Origin: Bryobacterales bacterium
Lineage (GTDB): Bacteria; Acidobacteriota; Terriglobia; Bryobacterales; Bryobacteraceae
Direction of reading: 5' to 3'
Length of the DNA stretch: 64,000 nt
NCBI GenBank assembly: GCA_003164035.1
Contig: PLRS01000092.1
Coordinates: forward strand, 1 to 64,000
Numbering within the stretch: the stretch's first letter is position 1; each line of letters starts with the position of its first letter. The notes under the pieces are model-generated. The model had not been told where the DNA came from and ran no database searches. It worked only from the letters and a program-made list of their open reading frames with translations. Shown piece after piece: positions 59,164 to 64,000 of this stretch. The position numbers were made by a program, and so were the translations under genes.

Positions 59164-59751
59164 ATGAAACGAGCGGTTTGGATGGGTGCGGTGGCGGGGT
59201 TGACCGCCTTGGGCGCGTACGTCGCCGTTACCGCCGTAAGAATCGACCGCCAGGCGGCGATCGATGAAGCGCAGCCTTCCGACGTCATCATGGTTCTGGG
59301 CGCCGCCGAATACAATGGCCGGCCTTCGCCTGTGCTGCGCGCGCGCCTGGACCATGCCCTGGAGCTTTACCGCGGGAAGTTGGCTCCCCGCATCCTCACC
59401 ACCGGCGGCGCCGGCGGCGACCGCCTGTTTACCGAAGGCGGCGTCGGCCGCTCCTACCTCATCGGCCACGGCGTGCCTGCCGAATCCATCATCGTCGAAA
59501 ACGAAGGCGATTCCACCATGACTTCCGTCGCCCGGTCCGGCGAAATCCTCGACCGCATGGGCCTGCACTCGGTGGTAGTAGTGAGCGACGGCTATCACAT
59601 CTACCGCGTCAAGAAGATTCTGCAATCGCGCGGTTTTGCGGCCTACGGATCCCCGCGCAAGGAAACCGGCCGCGCCGCTTTCCGCGACCCCTGGAACTGC
59701 TTCAAACAAGCTATTGGGTATGTGCTTTGGAGGGCGGGCGTGGCGGTGTGA
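59164..59751 (+). CDS. DUF218 (YdcF/SanA/ElyC-like) membrane protein
   Basis: 195 residues. One N-terminal transmembrane helix (AVWMGAVAGLTALGAYVAVTAV), then DUF218 signatures: VIMVLGAAEYNGRPSPVLRAR, ILTTGGAGGDRLFTEGG, IIVENEGDSTMTSVARSG and VVVSDGYHIYRVKKIL. Such proteins act on cell-envelope precursor metabolism and vancomycin sensitivity in E. coli, mechanism uncertain. Divergent from the TrmH-like gene with 36 bases between. Confidence 0.85.
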   Translation: MKRAVWMGAVAGLTALGAYVAVTAVRIDRQAAIDEAQPSDVIMVLGAAEYNGRPSPVLRARLDHALELYRGKLAPRILTTGGAGGDRLFTEGGVGRSYLIGHGVPAESIIVENEGDSTMTSVARSGEILDRMGLHSVVVVSDGYHIYRVKKILQSRGFAAYGSPRKETGRAAFRDPWNCFKQAIGYVLWRAGVAV

Positions 59752-59869
59752 CGGGAGCGTTCAGCACTCAGCTTTCAGCGTTCAGCTCTTGCGGCAACTC
59801 CGGGCAAGCGAATCGCCCACCCCGCGGTATTAGCTGACCGCTGAGCGCTGACTGCTGAAAGCTCCCAAA
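59752..59869. repeat. TCAGCACTCAGCTTTCAGC inverted repeat cluster
   Basis: Two blocks face each other: CAGCACTCAGCTTTCAGCG (about 59761) and GCTGACTGCTGAAAGC (about 59845). They form part of a long imperfect stem. Related to the TCAGCGGTCAGC run at 9541-9567. No gene seen in this spacer. Confidence 0.6.
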
Positions 59870-61138
59870 TCACTCTCCCAGCGCTGCCCGGATTCGCTCC
59901 GTCAACGTATCCACAAACGTCTCTACCACGTAACCCGTCAAGCGGCTGAACACCTTACCGTCCTTGCCGACGATCAGGGTGGTGGGGATCGACATCACCG
60001 TCAGGGCGTGCGCCAGGCCGTCTTCGAAGTACACCGGGCCGGTCCATTTTTCTTGCGCCAGAAAGGGCTTCACCAGGGCGCGGTCCTCGTCGGCATTCAC
60101 CGAAAGGAACACGACCCCGGCGTTGGCGGCGAAGCGCTTTTCCACCTCGGCATAGAGCGGATGCTGCTCGCGGCAAGGCCCGCACCAGGTGGCCCAGAAA
60201 TCGAGTACCAACACCTTCCCCTTCAGCGAATCCAGGCGCAGGGAGGGTCCGTCGAGGCGGCTGAGGGTGAACTCCATCGCGTTCTTCAATTGCGCGTTGG
60301 GATCTTCGGCGCGGAGGCGCAACTGGCGCGCGCGCAACCCGGCCTGGTTGCGGTCGTACGCTTCCAGCACCACGTCGCCCAAACCCGCTTGGGAGCCCGT
60401 CGCGCGGCGATACAAGTCACCCATGCGCTGGCGGTCCCGCGCCCGATCGTCGTCGGTATTCCTGGGGTCGGTCACGGTGAAAGCGTCCGCTAGCGCGCGG
60501 GCGGCGTCGGCGAATTTCCCCATGCGCTCGTAGCAGCGGGCCACCTCACGCGCCGATTCGGCATTGGCGTAAGTCTCGAAGGACCGCCGCGCCAGCGTCA
60601 GGGCTTGATCGGCGCGGCCCAGGGTGCCGGCGGCTCGCGCTTCGTAGCAGAGCGCGCGAGCCAGGGCGCGATCGGTGCGGTCGCGCCACTCGGCCACGGT
60701 AACGCCGCCATGCGCCGGGTCGGCCTGCATCTGCCGCAGCAATTCCTCGAAATGCCGCGCGTACTGCAACGTCCGCCCAGCGGCGTCCTTCCTTTCGGAG
60801 AGCGAAAGCGCGCGCGCCACGCGGTCGAGCGTCTCCACGTCGTCGGGCTGGCGGGCCAGCACGCGCTCGCCATAGAGAATGATGGCGGGATCGTCGCCGG
60901 CTTCGATCGCCGCCCGCGCTGCCGCCCGCTCCAGCTCGGCGCGCCGCGGCGTATCGGGATACTTGGCGAGATGCCTTTCGAGTGCGCGCAGGTATTCGAG
61001 CGGATTGGCGCCGGCCTCGGAAAGGGCGCTGGCCAGGTCCTGCTGCTCGGCCGCGGCTTGCGCGGCGGGTTGCCGCGCGCCGCAGTCCAGCACAGTTCCA
61101 ACCAGCGCCACGGCGGCAAGAAGAAGCAGGCCCTTCAT
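59870..61138 (-). CDS. exported TPR protein with TlpA-like thioredoxin domain
   Basis: 422 residues. Signal or lipoprotein-like N terminus (LLLLAAVALVGTVLDCGARQ); TPR-like helices from about 45 to 285; then a TlpA/ResA-type thioredoxin domain: VLVLDFWATWCGPCREQHPLYAEV with the CGPC active site, FLSVNADED and TVMSIPTTLIVGKDGKVFSRLTGY. Likely a periplasmic thiol reductase in cytochrome or protein maturation, with the TPR part recruiting partners. Start overlaps the next upstream gene's stop by four bases. Confidence 0.85.
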   Translation of the reverse strand: MKGLLLLAAVALVGTVLDCGARQPAAQAAAEQQDLASALSEAGANPLEYLRALERHLAKYPDTPRRAELERAAARAAIEAGDDPAIILYGERVLARQPDDVETLDRVARALSLSERKDAAGRTLQYARHFEELLRQMQADPAHGGVTVAEWRDRTDRALARALCYEARAAGTLGRADQALTLARRSFETYANAESAREVARCYERMGKFADAARALADAFTVTDPRNTDDDRARDRQRMGDLYRRATGSQAGLGDVVLEAYDRNQAGLRARQLRLRAEDPNAQLKNAMEFTLSRLDGPSLRLDSLKGKVLVLDFWATWCGPCREQHPLYAEVEKRFAANAGVVFLSVNADEDRALVKPFLAQEKWTGPVYFEDGLAHALTVMSIPTTLIVGKDGKVFSRLTGYVVETFVDTLTERIRAALGE

Positions 61139-61803
61139 TTGTTGGCGGCGCGAATCGCATCGGCCAGTTCAGCCGCGCGCACGCGCGCCGTATGCATATA
61201 GCTTTCGTTCTTGGCCACCCGATCGAGCATGGGCAGGAACTGCTCCGGCGCCACCAGGCGGTTCCCTTCCATGGCGGCTTCGAGCGCGGTGACGGCTTGG
61301 AACACTCCCAGGTGGTCGTACTTGGCGGTTCGCTCCAGGTCGATGCGGGCGCGCGCGGACTCTCCCATGCGCTCAAACCAGTCCAGAAGGGCCAGCGCGT
61401 TGGCGTCTTGCGAGTAATTGAATTTCACTTCGGTCTTTTGCGCGCCGTTCTCGTAGCGAAACGTCTTGGTGCCCATGAAGGCCACCTTGACGGGTGCTTC
61501 CAGCGGGTGATCGAAAAAGCCGAGCTTCTCCGCCAGACCGAAAACCGCGCCCAGTGCGTTTTCGTCCAACTTGAACTTGACTGGCAGGTCGTCGTCCACC
61601 GCCTCGCGGTACTCGGCGTTGCCATCCTTGCTTAACGCGACCTGGAAATAGGGCGGCACGCTGCCTTTGAAATCGCGCGAATAGAACACGCGGGCCGGCG
61701 CGGCCGGCGCGTTTTGCTGCGCGGGAATCGGGACGGCACCCAGGAGCGCCGCGGCGGCGACCAGCGGCAACCAGGGGTGCATCCTGGAACGGTTCGGTTT
61801 CAT
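61135..61803 (-). CDS. exported protein of unknown function, co-encoded with ruvC and TPR-thioredoxin
   Basis: 222 residues with a signal peptide ([19 protein letters not shown]). The mature part has no recognised domain: [19 protein letters not shown] near the start, [41 protein letters not shown], and a helical C-terminal third ([20 protein letters not shown] and [16 protein letters not shown]). ATGA overlaps with ruvC on one side (61800-61803) and the TPR-thioredoxin on the other. Confidence 0.7.
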   Translation of the reverse strand: MKPNRSRMHPWLPLVAAAALLGAVPIPAQQNAPAAPARVFYSRDFKGSVPPYFQVALSKDGNAEYREAVDDDLPVKFKLDENALGAVFGLAEKLGFFDHPLEAPVKVAFMGTKTFRYENGAQKTEVKFNYSQDANALALLDWFERMGESARARIDLERTAKYDHLGVFQAVTALEAAMEGNRLVAPEQFLPMLDRVAKNESYMHTARVRAAELADAIRAANK

Positions 61804-62300
61804 TTCATCGCTCCCGCCAGGCGCCGGCTGGTAAACGCGTGGGTGGCATGGCAAATGGCTACCGCCAGGGCGTCGGAGGCGTCCTCGGATTCGATCGGCT
61901 CGTCCAGCTGAAGCAGTTCGCACACCATCATTTGCACTTGCGATTTCTCCGCCCTGCCATAGCCCACCACGCTGGTTTTGATGGTGAGCGGGGAATATTC
62001 GGCGAACTCCACCGCGCTCTCCGCCACCGCCGCCAGCGCCACCCCGCGCACGTGCGCCAGTTTCAAGGCGGTCTTTACGTTGGCCGCGTAGAAGACTTCC
62101 TCGACGGCGGCCGCCTGCGGCGCGTAGCGCACCAGAAGCTCGCGCAAGGCCCTGGAAATCTCGGCCAGGCGCGTTTCGAAAGGCCGCTTCGGGCTGGTGC
62201 GGATTACCCCAGCGGCCACCAGCCTGTGCGCGCTGCCGTCGCTGTCGATGACGCCGTAACCGGTTCGCTCCGATCCGCAATCGATCCCCAGCACGCGCAC
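61800..62300 (-). CDS. ruvC: crossover junction endodeoxyribonuclease RuvC
   Basis: 166 residues. Holliday-junction resolvase with all four acidic residues: [16 protein letters not shown] (first Asp), [18 protein letters not shown] (Glu), and [13 protein letters not shown] (two Asp). Downstream two genes overlap by four bases, upstream YebC is four bases away, so the run YebC-ruvC-unknown-TPR/TlpA is probably one operon. ruvA and ruvB are not in the window. Confidence 0.95.
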   Translation of the reverse strand: MRVLGIDCGSERTGYGVIDSDGSAHRLVAAGVIRTSPKRPFETRLAEISRALRELLVRYAPQAAAVEEVFYAANVKTALKLAHVRGVALAAVAESAVEFAEYSPLTIKTSVVGYGRAEKSQVQMMVCELLQLDEPIESEDASDALAVAICHATHAFTSRRLAGAMK

Positions 62301-62304
62301 AGGT

Positions 62305-63048
62305 TTACGACAGAGCCTCCAGCTCCTTCTCGTCGATGTCGAAATTGGAATAGACGTTCTGCACGTCGTCGTGTTCTTCCAGCGCCTCGTTGAGCCGGAG
62401 CATGGCGGCGGCGTTCTTACCCTCCAGTTTGACCAGGTTCTTTGGCACGAAAGCGATGCTCGCCTCCGGGGTCGGAATGTGGCTCGCCTCCAGCGCTTTC
62501 AGCACGGCTTCGTGGGCCTCGGGAGGCGAAAGCACTTCCCACTGGTCGCCGAGGTTGCGCAGATCGTCGCCGCCGGCTTCGAGCACCACGTCCATGAGCT
62601 GATCTTCGGTGGCCTTGTCGCCGGGTATGAAAATCTGGCTCTTGCGTTCGAACATCCAGGCGACGCTGCCCTGCTCGCCCATGTTGCCGCCGTTCTTCGA
62701 AAAGACATGGCGGATATCGCTGACGGTGCGATTGCGGTTATCGGTGGCGACGTTCACCAGCACAGCCGCGCCCCCCGGCCCGTAGCCTTCGAACATGACT
62801 TCGTCGATCTGCCCGCCTTCCAGCTCGCCGGTGCCGCGCATGATCGCCTTCTTGATGTTGTCCGAGGGCATGCTGACGGCCTTGGCGGCCACAATGGCGG
62901 TACGCAGCCGCGGGTTCCCATCCGGGTCGCCGCCACTGCGCGCGGCGATCATGATTTCCTTGATGATGCGCGTGAAACTCTTCCCGCGCTTGGCGTCCAG
63001 CGCCGCCTTCTTGTGCTTAATGGTGGCCCATTTGGAATGGCCTGACAT
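62305..63048 (-). CDS. YebC/PmpR-family DNA-binding regulator
   Basis: 247 residues, full length. [59 protein letters not shown] and [19 protein letters not shown] are the family hallmarks. YebC proteins have been shown to act as regulators or as ribosome helpers at stretches of proline. Adjacent to ruvC, a common arrangement. Confidence 0.95.
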   Translation of the reverse strand: MSGHSKWATIKHKKAALDAKRGKSFTRIIKEIMIAARSGGDPDGNPRLRTAIVAAKAVSMPSDNIKKAIMRGTGELEGGQIDEVMFEGYGPGGAAVLVNVATDNRNRTVSDIRHVFSKNGGNMGEQGSVAWMFERKSQIFIPGDKATEDQLMDVVLEAGGDDLRNLGDQWEVLSPPEAHEAVLKALEASHIPTPEASIAFVPKNLVKLEGKNAAAMLRLNEALEEHDDVQNVYSNFDIDEKELEALS

Positions 63049-63157
63049 GTTACCTCTCGAGGGTAGGCCCAGCCAACATGGCCGGGATTCTTGAACTTAA
63101 TGATTGCAACTACTAGAGAATAACAGAACCCTCGACAGCGCTCAACGGGCAGGCCGT
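63049..63157. other. intergenic spacer
   Basis: 109 bases between the P5C dehydrogenase end and the YebC start; no distinct feature recognised. Confidence 0.5.
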
Positions 63158-64000
63158 TTACAGCCGCGCACCTACCGCCTTCGCCTGCAAAAACAGCAGC
63201 AGATAGTCCGGGCCGCCGGCTTTGGAATCGGTGCCCGACATGTTGAAACCTCCAAACGGATGGGCCCCCACCATGGCACCGGTACACTTCCGGTTGAAGT
63301 ACAGGTTGCCCACGTGGAAGCGCTCGCGCGCTTCGGCGAGATGCTGCCGGTTGTTGGAAAACACCGCTCCCGTGAGGCCGTATTGGGTATCGTTGGCCAG
63401 CGCCAGGGCGTGCTCGAAATCGCTCGCCTTGGTTACCGCCAACACCGGGCCGAAAATCTCTTCCTGGAAAATGCGCGCGCCCGCATCCACGTCGGCGATC
63501 ACCGTGGGCGCGATGAAATATCCGTCGCCCGGCGCGGCACTGCCTCCGGCCACCAGACGGCCTTCGGACTTGCCGGTCTCAATGTAAGAGAGGATGGTCT
63601 CGCGGGCGGCCCGATTGATCACCGGCCCCATGTAATGCGCGGGATCGTCGCACGGGCCCACAGTCAAAGCGGCCACCTTCGGCGCCAGTTTCTCCAGAAA
63701 GGCGTCGTACACCTTGGCATCGACGATGGCGCGGGAGCACGCCGAGCATTTCTGACCCTGGTAACCGAAGGCGGAGGCCACGACGCCGTCGACGGCTTTG
63801 TCGAGGTCGCAATCGCCGTCCACCACGATGGCGTCCTTGCCGCCCATTTCCGCTACCACCCGCTTGATCCAGATTTGTCCCGGCTGGGTCTTGGCGGCCA
63901 GCTCGTTGATGCGCAGGCCCACGTCGCGGGAGCCGGTGAAGGCGATGAAGCGGGTCTTGGGGTGCGCCACCAGGACGTCGCCGACGGCGGCGCCGCTGCC
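63158..64000 (-). CDS. pruA: L-glutamate gamma-semialdehyde (P5C) dehydrogenase, C-terminal part
   Basis: The 3' 281 codons of an aldehyde dehydrogenase, the start lying beyond the right edge. [20 protein letters not shown] reads to the edge; then [11 protein letters not shown], the catalytic Glu in [10 protein letters not shown], catalytic Cys in [23 protein letters not shown] and [17 protein letters not shown]. The KCSACSR and CTGAMVG motifs match the RocA/PruA type. It oxidises glutamate semialdehyde to glutamate in proline and arginine catabolism. It runs to the edge and so is incomplete here. Confidence 0.93.
   Translation of the reverse strand, partial: GSGAAVGDVLVAHPKTRFIAFTGSRDVGLRINELAAKTQPGQIWIKRVVAEMGGKDAIVVDGDCDLDKAVDGVVASAFGYQGQKCSACSRAIVDAKVYDAFLEKLAPKVAALTVGPCDDPAHYMGPVINRAARETILSYIETGKSEGRLVAGGSAAPGDGYFIAPTVIADVDAGARIFQEEIFGPVLAVTKASDFEHALALANDTQYGLTGAVFSNNRQHLAEARERFHVGNLYFNRKCTGAMVGAHPFGGFNMSGTDSKAGGPDYLLLFLQAKAVGARL

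Noticed and set aside
1-64000. tRNA, rRNA, CRISPR arrays and complete insertion sequences
   Set aside because: I looked for conserved cloverleaf ends, repeat-spacer arrays and transposase motifs (DDE, HUH, RAYT) and saw none; without a covariance search a small RNA could be missed.

Overview
The window looks like a chromosomal segment of a high-GC acidobacterium of the Solibacter/Bryobacterales type. The evidence is the gene style (ECF-like sigma factors paired with Ser/Thr kinase-TPR proteins, a protein resembling the repeated Solibacter TIGR03437-type domain, TldD-like secreted proteins) and the many dispersed palindromic repeats between genes. No rRNA, tRNA, CRISPR array, complete insertion sequence or prophage was recognised. 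I read 59 gene-like units: 54 intact or nearly intact coding regions (one runs off the right edge, and one, the DUF4276 gene, looks shortened) and five broken genes or fragments.

Layout, left to right. 0.6-6.8 kb: uvrA, then a three-gene TadE/TadG-like operon. 7.2-12.3 kb: a membrane-associated glycosyltransferase, a sugar-transporter-like permease, class II DAHP synthase, an orphan ParA ATPase and a small exported protein. 12.3-13.8 kb: a decaying toxin-antitoxin patch with a local duplication. 13.8-18.6 kb: a POTRA-only exported protein divergent from lpdA-lipB-E2, a lipoate/2-oxo-acid dehydrogenase operon. 18.6-25.4 kb: a broken XRE antitoxin, an exported double-VOC protein, a kinase-TPR / small membrane protein / ECF sigma set, and a divergent exported protein. 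25.7-30.4 kb: a fusion of cupin-type phosphoglucose isomerase with a shikimate-dehydrogenase-like domain, divergent from a GntR/UTRA regulator, then an exported amidohydrolase and a small membrane protein. 30.6-36.5 kb: an operon of two exported TldD/TldE-like proteins and a natural LptF-LptG fusion. 36.8-40.8 kb: an SDR enzyme, an AAA ATPase with a shortened DUF4276 (Toprim-like) partner, and a GT-C glycosyltransferase. 41-50.5 kb: GT9-like protein, mtnP, meaB, a Tat-exported Gfo/Idh/MocA protein, DUF1638 plus a corrinoid-protein reactivase-like ferredoxin, serC and serA. 50.8-54.5 kb: two unknown coupled proteins and a two-gene locus that reads as a split borosin (peptide backbone N-methylation) system. 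54.8-57 kb: ParD-like/zeta and DUF433/DUF5615 toxin-antitoxin pairs, the second with a broken toxin. 57-64 kb: rarA, a SpoU/TrmH methyltransferase, DUF218, a TPR-thioredoxin, ruvC, a YebC-type regulator and the 3' part of a P5C dehydrogenase.

The most interesting locus is 52977-54505. A 268-residue tetrapyrrole-methylase-fold protein carries the borosin methyltransferase signatures (GHP, LPGISAFD, YEATD, WQIG, conserved Arg and Tyr). Its start overlaps by four bases the stop of a 241-residue protein whose first 65 residues resemble the borosin-binding helical domain. The second most interesting signal is a family of interspersed palindromes whose hairpin arms change in concert, and which occur with two different kinds of outer end. 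Starts were chosen from family length, ribosome-binding sites and overlaps; all functional calls rest on motif recognition by eye.
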